Assembly: GCF_026914185.1 (NCBI RefSeq)
Contig: NC_070571.1
Span: forward strand, 3,658,001-3,722,000
From: Puccinia triticina
Taxonomy: Eukaryota; Basidiomycota; Pucciniomycetes; Pucciniales; Pucciniaceae
DNA: 64,000 nt
Reading direction: 5' to 3'
Within the stretch, counting starts at the first letter, position 1; each line of letters begins with the position of its first letter. Positions 22,868 through 33,015 of this stretch are shown piece by piece. Both the position numbers and the translations under genes were made by a program. The notes beneath the pieces were generated by a model. That model was not told the origin of the DNA and did no database searches. It worked only from the letters and a program-made list of their open reading frames with translations.

Positions 22868-23301
22868 GAACTACACCATCGAGCTCGAGTTCCTGTCCTA
22901 CCTTGATGCCGAGAACCCTCGGAGCTCGATCGTGGCTGGCGACCCCAAGGAGGGCCCGTACGCGTACTCCGGCCAGAGCTTCGCCGCGTGCAAGGTACAT
23001 CCTCCTCCCCCCTGTCTCGCGCGCGCACTTCCTCCGTGTTTCTGACGCGTCTCCGCCTCCTTGTCCGCAGTACACCAACTGCCCGATCCACGCCAACGTC
23101 GCCTCCACCTACGTATACCATTTCCAGACACTCGCCTCTGTAAGCTCTAACCCGCCGTCGTCTGGCATCCCGTAGAGAGAGAGAACTGACGCGCTCTGCA
23201 CGCAGGACTTCAACTACCTCACCTTCAATGTCACCAACGACTTCTTCGGCCCCAGTCTGTTCTGCGCCGGGACGCCCATCAACTTCCAGCAACAGCCTTG
23301 A
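22868..23301 (+). pseudogene. 5'-truncated ML domain protein, copy D
   Basis: Duplicate of copy C lacking exon 1. Exon 2 is 22868-22994, exon 3 is 23071-23139 and exon 4 is 23206-23301 (TGA), all in frame and nearly identical to copy C. The splice donor of intron 1 is retained at 22794, but the sequence before it is unrelated to ML exon 1 and has no signal peptide. The nearest upstream ATG (22739) would enter exon 2 in the wrong phase. A new upstream exon cannot be excluded; otherwise this is a dead copy created by the duplication breakpoint. Confidence 0.75.
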
Positions 23302-24141
23302 TTGCCCTCCTCCAAAAGCCCCCCTTCCACGGCGCGCTCCCCCGCTTCCATACCTTCGCTTCGAGCCCCAACAAAGGACAGTTTACTTCCCCCCCTCTCG
23401 CCTCTTTCGTCTGCCATGTTATCCAGAGACCTACCCCACCCTCACACACATCAGTACCGACCCCCCCTATAATAATCTTATCTCCTCGCCCATTTGTACC
23501 CCCTCCCCGCCCAAAACTCTCCCCACAGTTGTGCCCTTACCTTCCATCCTATTGAAAACGAGAGAGCAATGATCAGGACGCAGATGTTTTATTGTCTTAA
23601 AGGAATCCTCCCCACCTCGCCCGTTCCAGTGCCTGCTGTCTCCCTCTGCTGTGCTCTGTCCCTCTCGCGTGCGCTGTCTGTGCCACTCTGTCTGGCCTGC
23701 CGAGGTAACTTACAGTGCTCCCACATTCCTGGGTGATTGGCGGCTTATCAGTGAACCCTTCTATTGCACTTTTGCAGGCAGTCTGCCGGTGGCCGCCGCT
23801 GGCAGAGACAAGACCATCCTGCCAAACGCTCCAGCCCACACTCCCTCACTGCCAGAGCACTTGATCTCCCGTAGGAGGTGAGGCACGTTTTAGCTCAGTT
23901 GACTCCCGCCGACCTTCGGGCCTGCCTCGCCCGTCCGGGAGCACAGCGGAGGCTCTGACAGTGCGGAAGTGTGGGCCCTAGGAGCCCTGGTAGTACGCGG
24001 GCGTGGCCCTGGACTAGAGTGTTTGGAACAAGAACAAGATTACTTGGTTGGGACAGGGTCTAAGGAGATACAACAAAGGTGGCCGGATGATACAGATTAC
24101 AAGAATTAATAGAGTTCGTGGATTTATTGTATGTGGTGGGG
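23302..24141. other. 3' flank of ML copy D
   Basis: Counterpart of 19634-20480 with numerous small differences. It shows no gene. The flanks of copies C and D and the fragment at 26140-26440 are three versions of the same sequence. Confidence 0.5.
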
Positions 24142-24560
24142 CTAGGCCTGGTGAAAGGAAACAGGATGCAGGTTGTGTCAATATCGCCATCGCAGACAGA
24201 AAACGTGAGGAGGCGACAAACCGAGTGGTCATGGGCATTGTGTTGGGCGTCTGAAGCGTTCTTCTTGAACAGACCGCCGCCGAGATAAGGATAGCCCATT
24301 CCCCAGGCACTGTACGGATTCAGCACGCCGGAGTTGAGCAGCGGGCTCATCCCGAAGAGCCCGAAGCTGTCCAGCCCCAGCCCAAGACCCAAGCCCATGT
24401 CGTACCCGCCGCAGAACCCGGTGAGCATGCCGTAGCACTTCGAGTCCGATTGGCCTTTGCCGGCCTGTGCACCAACGTCTGCTCGCGGAGCTAGAACGGG
24501 AGTGGATACAGCGGTCTGGAGGAGGGCCAGGAGGCATGCTACTGAGAAGATGGATTGCAT
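24142..24560 (-). CDS. Small secreted Gly/Leu-rich protein, copy 3
   Basis: ATG at 24560. Exon 1 is 24560-24222, the intron 24221-24148 (GTTTGT donor), exon 2 is 24147-24142 (GCC TAG), giving 114 residues. It is the duplicate of copy 1. In the first 113 residues it differs at only a few positions (for example NSGVLNPY for NYGVLNPY, and KKNASDAQHN). The unspliced tail carries a 6-bp deletion and many replacements, supporting the view that the tail is intron plus 3'UTR. Its TATA element is altered (TACATAAA at 24655-24662), so expression may differ from the other copies. Confidence 0.7.
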
Positions 24561-25283
24561 GGTGGGTTGGATGGTGCGGAGGTGGAAGATTGGTGGAGTC
24601 TAGTGTAGAATCTGGGGTGTGTGTGGATGATGAGAGGAGACTTGATAGCCTCCCTTTATGTAGCTTTCTGCTGGCATATCTGCCTACTCACCGCCATCGG
24701 CCTGCTGCCGGGATCACACATCACTCTCAGCTGAAGTTAAGAAGTGTGGTTCCCAGTTTGTGTTGTGCGAGTGGTAGAATCTCCCATATGCCCTGTGTAT
24801 CAACTATCCATAAGGGCGGTATCTCCCGGCGGTTTTGTTCTTGAGAGCTGTTTCAACAAAGCCACCGGAGCATGGCACCGATAAAAGCGCTCTGTTCAGT
24901 TCCCCTTCGCAGTCCCAAGTGCGCAGCCGTGTTCAAACGAACCCGCTTCGGGCTCGCGTTGAATCGAGGGAACAAACTCCGTAAAGCGGTGACGGATGGA
25001 GTACTGTCCCCCAACGTGCGGCTCTCATGAACCGGTGAGGATGAGAAGCCGGGCGCCGCCGATCAGGATCCGATTGGCCCCGCGAAGGCATCTTGTGTCA
25101 ACATCGGCCAGGGATAAACCCAACCAATAACAGCAAGATAGAGTCATGTTTCCTTCACACACTCCGTGTATGAGAAATTCCACCACGTCGCGTGGAAAGG
25201 AAATCTGACCGGGCGGTGGTCTTGGAGAAACCCGGGATATGGAATCTTAGTGAGTACGGACTCGTCAAGCATGGCTAGAAAGC

Positions 25284-25291
25284 TATATAAA
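25284..25291 (+). promoter_or_regulatory. TATA box of secreted protein copy 4
   Basis: TATATAAA in the context GCTATATAAAGGGAGGC, 131 bp before the ATG, identical to copy 2. Confidence 0.6.
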
Positions 25292-25421
25292 GGGAGGCTT
25301 GATGGCCTCCCAGTCTCCTTCTCTCATCATCCACACACACCCCAGATTTATACACTCGACTCCACCAATCATCCACCTCCGCAAACAAATCGTGCCCCCC
25401 TTCCCACCCACCAAACCCACC

Positions 25422-25840
25422 ATGCAATCCATCTTATCAGTAGCATGCCTCCTGGCCCTCCTCCAGACCGCTGTATCCACTCCCGTTCTAGCTCCACGGG
25501 CGGACGTGGTTGCGCACGCCGGCAAAGGACAATCGGACTCGAAGTGCTACGGCATGCTCACCGGCTTCTGCGGCGGGTACGACATGGGCTTGGGTCTTGG
25601 ACTCGGGCTGGACAGCTTCGGGCTCTTCGGCATGAGCCCGCTGCTCAACTACGGCGTGCTGAATCCGTACAGTGCCTGGGGAATGGGATATCCTTATCTC
25701 GGCGGCGGTCTGTTTAAGAAGGACGCTTCGGATGCCCAACAAAATGCTCATGATCACTCGGTTCGTCGTCTCCTCACGTTTTCTGTCTGCGATGCCAATA
25801 TTGACACAAGCTGCATCCCGTTTCCTTTCTCCAGGCCTAG
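25422..25840 (+). CDS. Small secreted Gly/Leu-rich protein, copy 4
   Basis: ATG at 25422, with the same exon-intron layout as copy 2 (intron 25761-25834, stop 25838-25840); the 114-residue product is identical to copy 2, and even the unspliced tail is identical. It is head-to-head with copy 3, the ATGs being 862 bp apart as in the first pair. Identity to copy 2 extends through promoter and 3' flank, pointing to very recent duplication or gene conversion of this half of the unit. Confidence 0.75.
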
Positions 25841-26139
25841 TCCCGCCACATACGATAAATCCACGAAATCTATTAATTCTTGTAATTTGTACCTGTACAA
25901 TCCGGCCATCTTTGTTGTATTTCCTTAGATCCTGTCTCAACCAAATAATATTTTTCTTGTTCCAACCGCTCTAGCCCAGGGCCACACCCCATACTACCAG
26001 AGACAGGGCCCACACTAAGCTACCGGAGGAGGGGAGGCATGTTTGAGCTCAGTTGACTGCGGTTCGCCAGTTTGACCACCGACCTTGGGGCCTGGTTTGG
26101 GTTCCGCCGGCGCGCCGCAACTGTCGTGTCAGTTTACAG

Positions 26140-26440
26140 CATGATCAGTACGCAGATGTTTTATTGTCTTATCCCGCGTGTAAAGGAAACCTTCCGACCT
26201 CGCCCGTTTCAGTGCCTGCTGTCTTGTGTGCTCTGTCCCCCTCGCGTCCGCTGTCTGTCCCGCTCTGTCTGGCCCCCGAGGTAACTCATAGTGCTCCCAC
26301 ATCTCTGGGCGATTCGCGGGCCATCTTCTACCGCACTTTTGCCAGGCGGTCTGCCGGTGGCCGCCGGTGGCAGAGACGAGACCATCCTGCCAAACGCTCC
26401 AGCCCACACTTCCTTACTGCCAGAGCACTTGATCTCCCGT
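26140..26440 (+). repeat. Partial third copy of the tandem unit (ML 3' flank fragment)
   Basis: Starts at TGATCAGTACGCAGATG and matches 19910-20205 and 23569-23873 up to TTGATCTCCCGTA. It is bounded on both sides by unrelated sequence. It contains no ML exon. Confidence 0.7.
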
Positions 26441-26454
26441 ACACACCCGGGCGA

Positions 26455-27205
26455 ATCGGGAAAAGCCCTGTGCGCCCACCTGACGCAGGAGTCATACATG
26501 CGCCAGGTGGGCGTTACAGGACGCCAGCATGACCAGGAGTCACGGTGGCGCCACCGTGATACACCGCTCGCCACCCAAGCCTAGAAGGCGTCAGGATGAG
26601 CGGGATCTTGGCAGGGGCCGCTGAGGGCGTGAGCCGGGCGCCTCAGCGGGTTGCCAGCCATGCGTCATGGTTGAGCTGGCGTCAGGCTGTGCCACAAACT
26701 GGGGTCGGCACCCTATCGCACAGGTCATCCTGACGCCGGCGGTGACCCACAGCCAGCGGGCGTCCGCATGTTGCCCGCCCGGCTAGTTCGCCGCTTGGGC
26801 GCCTCGAGGTGGTGTGAGGCCGGGGTGCTTGTTGGGTTGCGCCCTCGAGCCGGCCAAGGGGCGACATGATAGGGGATCGGCATGATCTCCTCATATGCCC
26901 TTATGCCCCTGCCACCGACCACCCTTCATCGTTTCAGATGAAGGCAACCTCAAACGTGCAACATGCACATACAACACTGGGTCGGGTCACCTGCCCCGCC
27001 CCCAAGACAGCACTTGGGTCGGTTACCTCGCTTCCCCGCCCCCAAGTCTTACCAGCACGTCCTTGAGCAGGGCATGATCGCCTGCCATCGCCGCCGTGCC
27101 GCCCCCGCAGGCGCAGGAAGATCACTCTGCACACTCGGATCGTCTTGGTGCACTGGGGTTATTTGATCTCAACAAGGCCGCCCCCGTCTCAGCCCCTGGA
27201 TGGGT
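26455..27205. other. GC-rich segment with inverted repeats, unassigned
   Basis: It has a perfect palindrome CACGGTGGCGCCACCGTG near 26542 and GGCGTCAGGAT at about 26588, inverted at about 26731 as ATCCTGACGCC. Base composition differs from the flanking Copia element. I see no gene or recognisable transposon protein. Confidence 0.35.
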
Positions 27206-27210
27206 GTCTT

Positions 27211-30200
27211 TGTTAGAGTCCGATATGCACTTATGCACACTTTAGCTATCTCTATGTACTTACATCAGATGTACATAGTTGTTTAGCTTCCGTCAGTGAC
27301 AGGTCCAAACCCTAACCCTGTCACTGCCAGGCACATACAGTCCAGCTCCCGCGTGCCCGGTATCTTCTCTCTTTCCTCACCAAGATTGGATACCGGGATC
27401 GACACGTGGAGAGCTGACCGCCGCCGGACTGTATTGTGCAGGTCAGTCAACTTTTGTTTAGCAATACCACCGAGATTGGATACCGGGATTGACACGTGGA
27501 GAGCTGACCGCCGCCGGACTGTATCGTGCAGTTTCCGAGCCTTCTATAGGTTGAAAGCCGCTCTTTTTCCAGGCCACGTTTGTCTTAGGATAAGGTTCCA
27601 TTTCTACAGGAGGTCGGTTGAAGAATAGGATTCAGCAGGATATTGAGATAGACAGGATCTGCTTAAGGGACAAAGGAATCCCCGAGGAAGAGATTGAAAG
27701 AATCATACAGGAAAAATACCCACAAGTTCCCCCCATCCCAACCGACATGGCTGCCAACCCCAATGATGCGCTCGCCGCCCTTCAACAGCAAATGGCCGAC
27801 ATGACGGCTGAATTGAATTGCCTAAAGGCAGCCCCACCCCACGCCCACGATGCTGTGTCTGCTGCTGTTCGTGCTCAAGAACATCGCCAGGAAGTCATCC
27901 TGAGCAGCTTCTTGAAGTCCCCTCTCAAGCTTCACCAAGAAGTGAACCCCGATCACGTGGTTCTGTCCTACAACTCGGCCAATTATTCTCAGTGGGAGGA
28001 GTCAATTGAAGCAACTCTTCAATATGCCTTCTCTGTGACTGAACCAATGATCGCGAAAACGAACACCTTCACCGACCTGGCGACTGAATATAACCATACA
28101 ATTGCCAGTCTGATGAAGAACACGATAGACAAATTGTTGCTTGGGATTGTCAAAGCTGCTGGTCACAAAACCGCTAAGTCAATCTTCAAAGCCTTGAAGA
28201 CCAAATGTGAACGGTCGGATTGTTGCCACAAGATTGACCTGATGTTGTCTCTCATGGAGCTGGCCAATGATACAAGCATAGCGAACAAGGTGACGATGTC
28301 AGCTTGGGCTAAGGTCATGAGCGAGCTTGAGCAGTCAAAACTCACTCTTAATGAGGCCGTTGGAATCCTGCTCCAAATCAATTTCAAACCAGTCACCGGT
28401 GCCGCATTGACGAAGTTTGAGTTGACGGTTGATCAACACCTTAACAACAAGAAGGCCCCGTCTTTTGCCGATGTCGCCACGGTAATACAATCGGCAACTG
28501 GCAAGGTCAGCAAGAAAAGTGTAGACAGCATGGCGATGGATCTTGATTGGATCAACGCGCTCAGCCAGGGAAATTGTGGGAAGTATGTTGCCCCGCAAAG
28601 ACATACGCCAGGTGATAACACGGTGAAGCTCAACCATCCCCGCTTCGCAGTCGAGCGAGCTGAATACTACAAAGGGAAAGGACCGACGGAAGAACAAGTT
28701 CAACGCTATGGTCTTGACTGTGCTTATTGTTCCCAACATGGTCACTGGTTCTCCGATTGCTCAGAGTACTGGCGTGCAGTGGCGATGAAGAAGATTGCTC
28801 CTCCTCCTGCGGATTTCAAGTTGAAAGATTCGAAGTACATACCACCGAGGCGGTCCAAGCACCACGTCCGTAAGGTGACCATTCCCGGGATGACGGAAGG
28901 TGTCCTACTTGACTCTGGTGCTTCAGCACATGTGAGTGGTCACACGTCACTTTTCAAGGCAACTTGCAAGCTGACGGCTCCACGTACGTTCTAACTGGCC
29001 ATGACCGACTGCAACGTTACCGTTACCGACATTGGAAGGGTGACCATCCCGACACCAACGGGGAAGATTGTGATTGAGGACGTGTTCTTTGTGCCTGGTG
29101 TGGATGGGATAATTTTGTCAACCGGACGGTTAATCGCGTCTGGGTGGAAACTACAGTATGAGGGGACCAAGGCGACATTAATTGATCCCTGTAATAACCG
29201 CTATTCAACAATTTTCCACAATTATTGCTGGTCGTTAGAAACTCTTAACGCCCGCCACCATGTCAATAAATTCACACAATTACCTTTGTTTGATCCTTAT
29301 AAGTGGCATCTGCGCCTTGGACATGCGTCTGATGAGATTGTAAAGCGTTACCTGAAGTCAAACTACCCGGAAGTCAAACTGAAATGGTCTGAGTTCTTCT
29401 GCGATCGTTGCACTATTTCCAAGAGCACCAATCGAAAATCCTTAGGTGTTGATTCCCAGATCGTCCGTGAGAAACCACTCGACCTGATGGTTTCCAATGT
29501 TGCCGGACCTTTTGAGACCGATTTACATGGGATGCGATACTGTGTGACACTCCGGGATCATGCAAGCACTTTTTCATTTGTTGGTGCAATTGAGGCTAAG
29601 TCGGATTTCCCGGATAAGATCATGTTGTGGTTAGCACATCTAAAGAATTACTTCGGCCGATACCCCACCAATATTCAATGTGACAATGCACCTGAATATG
29701 TCCACACGCTACGGAAAAGGCTCGACGCCATCGGAGTGAAAACTGCGCCGAGTGCCCCTTACACTCCACAGCAAAACGGAGAGGCGGAGCGGTTGAATAG
29801 GACGATTGCAGACATGGCCCGCACTATGCTCCACGAAAGTGGTCTGCCGCGACGTTTCTGGAGCTACGCATGGTCGACGGCTGGCCACATTCACAACCAA
29901 ATACCCAATTCAAGGACGAAGGATAAATCACCTGTTGAAATGTTCTATGGAGTGAGGCCTAACCCAGACGTACTCTATCCGTTTGGTGCGAAGGCATTGA
30001 TCCATATCCCTAGCGAACGTTGGAAAAAGCTGGATGAGAGAGCTCAAGAAGCTGTCTTGATTGGCTACCCGGATGCTGGAGCCGGATGGCTATTCTTCTC
30101 ACCCAGGGAACGAAGAGCAATACACTCAACTTCGGCCGTTTTTCCGGATTTCCAGAATCTGCCCGTCAAGAAACAAGTCAAGAAGTCTGACTTGGATTTC

Positions 30201-32174
30201 GTACTAAACCAAATCATGCTGAAGTTAGGCGAGGAGAACACGGACGAAATTGCAGCTAATGAAGAAAAGGCGCTTTCTCACCTGAATCCTAACCCGGAAA
30301 TCGATTTGCCAAAGAACATCAAGGCGGCTCTGGCTGGACTCAACTTGGCATCCTGGCGTAACGCTGCGATGTACGAGATGGATAAGTTTGGTGAATTGGA
30401 TTTCTGGGAAGCCGTGGATCCGTTCAATGGCGTGCGGGTTCTTGGTGCTTGGTGGGTGTTTTCCTTGAAGCGGCGACCGGACGGGACAATTGAAAAGTTT
30501 AGGGCAAGGTATGTTGCGAAGGGTTTCAATCAGCAATTGGGTGTTGACTGAAATGAAACGTACGCACCAACGGCTTCCCTGAATACGCTCCGGTTGTTGA
30601 TATCCATGGCAAACAAGTTCGGTCTACCTACGGCGTCCTTCGACGTCAGCTCTGCTTACCTGTACAGCCCGATCGAAGAAGACGTTTTTGTTCAGCCGCC
30701 GGTAGAAATCTTTCCGCATCTGAAAGGGAAGATAATGAAACTGAAGAAAGCCTTGTATGGGACAAAACAAGCTGCTCGCTGTTGGTGGAAATATTTTAAA
30801 CTGACAGTAGAGAAGCTTGGTTTCACAGCTAGTGAAATTGAACCATCACTTTACCTGTTCAAGAAAGGTGCCGGTTTTGTTATTATTTGGCTCCATGTCA
30901 ATGATGGATTTGCGGTGGCGTCGGATGTCTCACTCCTACATCAGCTTCGGGATGGAATGATGAAAGATCTAGAAATCAAGTGGTCAGACAAGGTTGAGCG
31001 GCTCGTTGGAATCAATTTTGAGAAGCGGGAAGACGGAATCTACCTGGATCAGACCCTAATGGCGACAAAAATTGTGGAAAAATATCACCTTGTGACGGTT
31101 CCTCGAACCGTAGCGCTGAGTGACGACCTGCTTGAAAGTCATGCCGGAGATCCTGTGAACGCGACGGAATACCGCTCAATTATTGGGCCACTGATGTATC
31201 TGTCTAGCGGTACACGACCGGATATCTCTTTTCCAGTGAATCTGCTAGCGCGATTCAGCTCGAACCCAAACAAGACTCATTGGAATGCTCTCGACTACTT
31301 AATTGGCTATGTTAAGAAGATGGCAAGGAAGAAATTGGCTTACCGGGGTACTGGAGAGGGACTGCAATTGTGGACCGATGCGAACTGGGGGGGCGAACAC
31401 GAGCAATCGACGACGGGGTATGTGATGTTGATCAACGGTGATGTCATTGCGTGGGGGTCGAGGAGGCAGACGGTGGTTGCACTTTCAACGTGTGCGGCTG
31501 AATATCTTGCTCTCTCAGAGGGTTCTCAGCAATTGGCGCACATCATGAACATCCTGGAGGATATCAAGGTTTATCCGGACATATCAATACACGTTGACAA
31601 CGAAGCAGCTATTCTCATTGCATCTGATAATGCTTTGAAGAAGAAAACTAAGTATCTACAACGTGCTTTCTATTTTGTCAATGACCTGGTACGGGCGAAT
31701 GGAATCAAACTGGAATGGACGAGTACGGTAAATCAAGTGGCGGATGTGTTGACAAAGAAGCTGGGAGCAACAAAAATGATGGAGGCAAGCATCAAGCTGG
31801 GATTGATTGACTAAAGTTTGCATGCGTGGGAGGGGGTGTTAGAGTCCAATATGCACTTATGCACACTTTAGCTATCTCTATGTACTTACATCAGATGTAC
31901 ATAGTTGTTTAGCTTCCGTCAGTGACAGGTCCAAACCCTAACCCTGTCACTGCCGGGCACATACAGTCCAGCTCCCGCGTGCCCGGTATCTTCTCTCTTT
32001 CCTCACCAAGATTGGATACCGGGATTGACACGTGGAGAGCTGACCGCCGCCGGACTGTATCATGCAGGTCAGTCAACTTTTGTTTAGAAATACCACCGAG
32101 ATTGGATACCGGGATCGACACGTGGAGAGCTGACCGCCGCCAGACTGTATCGTGCAGTTTCCAAGCCTTCTATA
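27211..32174 (+). mobile_element. Ty1/Copia LTR retrotransposon (element B)
   Basis: The LTRs are 27211-27548 and 31837-32174, both 338 bp, starting TGTTAGAGTC and ending CCTTCTATA, with about ten differences between them. Target duplication GTCTT (27206-27210 and 32175-32179). A purine tract GTGGGAGGGGG directly precedes the 3' LTR. Each LTR carries an internal 90-bp direct duplication (the block starting AGATTGGATACCGGGAT at 27383 and again at 27473). The single polyprotein frame between the LTRs is interrupted by two stop codons. Confidence 0.9.
27747..31814 (+). pseudogene. Copia gag-pol polyprotein (two nonsense mutations)
   Basis: One frame runs from ATG 27747 to TAA 31812-31814 apart from stops at 28992-28994 (TAA) and 30549-30551 (TGA, in GVD*NETYAP where Trp is usual). 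Order: Gag; zinc knuckle CAYCSQHGHWFSDC near 28720; protease LLDSGASAHVSG near 28910; integrase with an H-H-C-C finger (WHLRLGHAS ... FFCDRCTISKS), IQCDNAPEYVH and TPQQNGEAERLNRT; reverse transcriptase with FDVSSAYLYSP and YGTKQAARCWW; RNase H with LWTDANWGG, STCAAEYLALSEG, QVADVLTKKLG. The RT active site reads LHVNDGFAVAS where Copia elements normally have two Asp (HVDD/YVDD), a single G-to-A change. It reads as a full-length element that is no longer able to make an intact polyprotein. Confidence 0.9.
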
Positions 32175-32179
32175 GTCTT

Positions 32180-32600
32180 GACGGTGTTGAACGTCTGAAT
32201 CGCCGCTGATTGTCATAGTGCATCCTACGCAGGGTGACTTGGCGACTTGGCAAAGAACAGGACGCCGGAGGGTGGGCCGGGCTCTGACTAGGCCCTCTGG
32301 GCCTTTGAGCTCCCCAAGGGGATGTCAAAGCTGCGCGAGGAGACAAGGAGTGAGTTGGAGTGTAGGGGTGGACAAGCTTCACATATGGAGTATGGGGAGA
32401 CAAGAGGAGGTTGTGGCAATGCAGGACATAGGTTTTCTGAGCCATAACAGTTAGCCCTAATCCCGCCGCAGCATTAGGGCTAACTACGCGGCTTCATCCA
32501 TGCAATACTTGTAGGGCCATGTTCCCCAGGACGCAACCAACCTCCATCATTGTTCCCACTCTCCCCCATCTGGTGACAGCACCCAAGATCCCGCCCAGCT
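32180..32600. other. Region upstream of the split gene fragment
   Basis: Between the Copia target duplication and the ATG at 32601. ATTAGGGCTAA appears in inverted copies near 32450-32485. No coding signal is seen; it may hold the promoter of the following fragment. Confidence 0.3.
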
Positions 32601-32864
32601 ATGTCCTTCAAGGTGTACATTGCAACCCCCACGAACCGCCGCCGGCCCGGTACCCCCAAGGATACTTGTAAGTCCTAGCATCCTCTTTATATGCTGCCCT
32701 CCAATATACCTGACACTCCTGCCATCCAGTTGACCAACATTGACCCGTCCAACAACACCTTGAGGTTTGATGATGATCCAGTTGTCTCAACCATGATCCA
32801 GCGGCTGTACCCCAATCTTGGCGTACAGCCTGTCAATGAGGACCCGTTGACCCATTACAAATTG
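32601..32864 (+). pseudogene. Two-exon gene fragment, interrupted by the LINE insertion
   Basis: Exon 1 is 32601-32667 (MSFKVYIATPTNRRRPGTPK...), the intron 32668-32729 (GTAAGT...ATCCAG, 62 nt), exon 2 is 32730-32864 (...LTNIDPSNNTLRFDDDPVV...DPLTHYKL), then a good donor GTGAGT at 32865. The splice sites join in frame, so this is a genuine gene 5' part. Immediately after the donor come 27 kb of nested elements starting with the LINE at 32893. A plus-strand frame at about 60215-60372 (NLAKLGPFQSAHAIVKTADQ and onward, ending in TGA) could be its continuation. I do not recognise the protein family. It is listed as a broken gene, though splicing across the giant intron is formally possible. Confidence 0.5.
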
Positions 32865-33015
32865 GTGAGTTGGCTGCAGCAACTCAATTGATCGAGCTTT
32901 TTGCCGCGAACCACAAAAAACCCCACCTCACGCGTCGACTTACCAATAACTCACCCCCCCCCCCCCCCAGCATCAGAAAAGCTCTCTCTTTCCCCCCCCT
33001 TCTCCTGGGCAGCTC

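Larger units (their letters stand above)
19134..26453. repeat. Tandem duplication of a 3.66 kb gene-bearing unit, plus partial third copy
   Basis: Unit 1 starts in ML intron 1 (19134, GGTAAGACCCC) and runs to about 22793. Unit 2 starts at 22794 with the same sequence and runs to about 26110. Corresponding landmarks are offset by 3661 bp (ATGs 20899/24560 and 21761/25422). Each unit holds ML exons 2-4, a minus-strand and a plus-strand secreted-protein gene, and their shared promoter region. At about 26140-26440 a fragment matching 19910-20205 (ML 3' flank) starts a third copy, which then breaks off. Confidence 0.85.

Noticed and set aside
27300..27325. Telomere-like CCCTAACCCTG in the Copia B LTR
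   Set aside because: Only two units, and present identically in both LTRs; part of the LTR, not a telomere trace.
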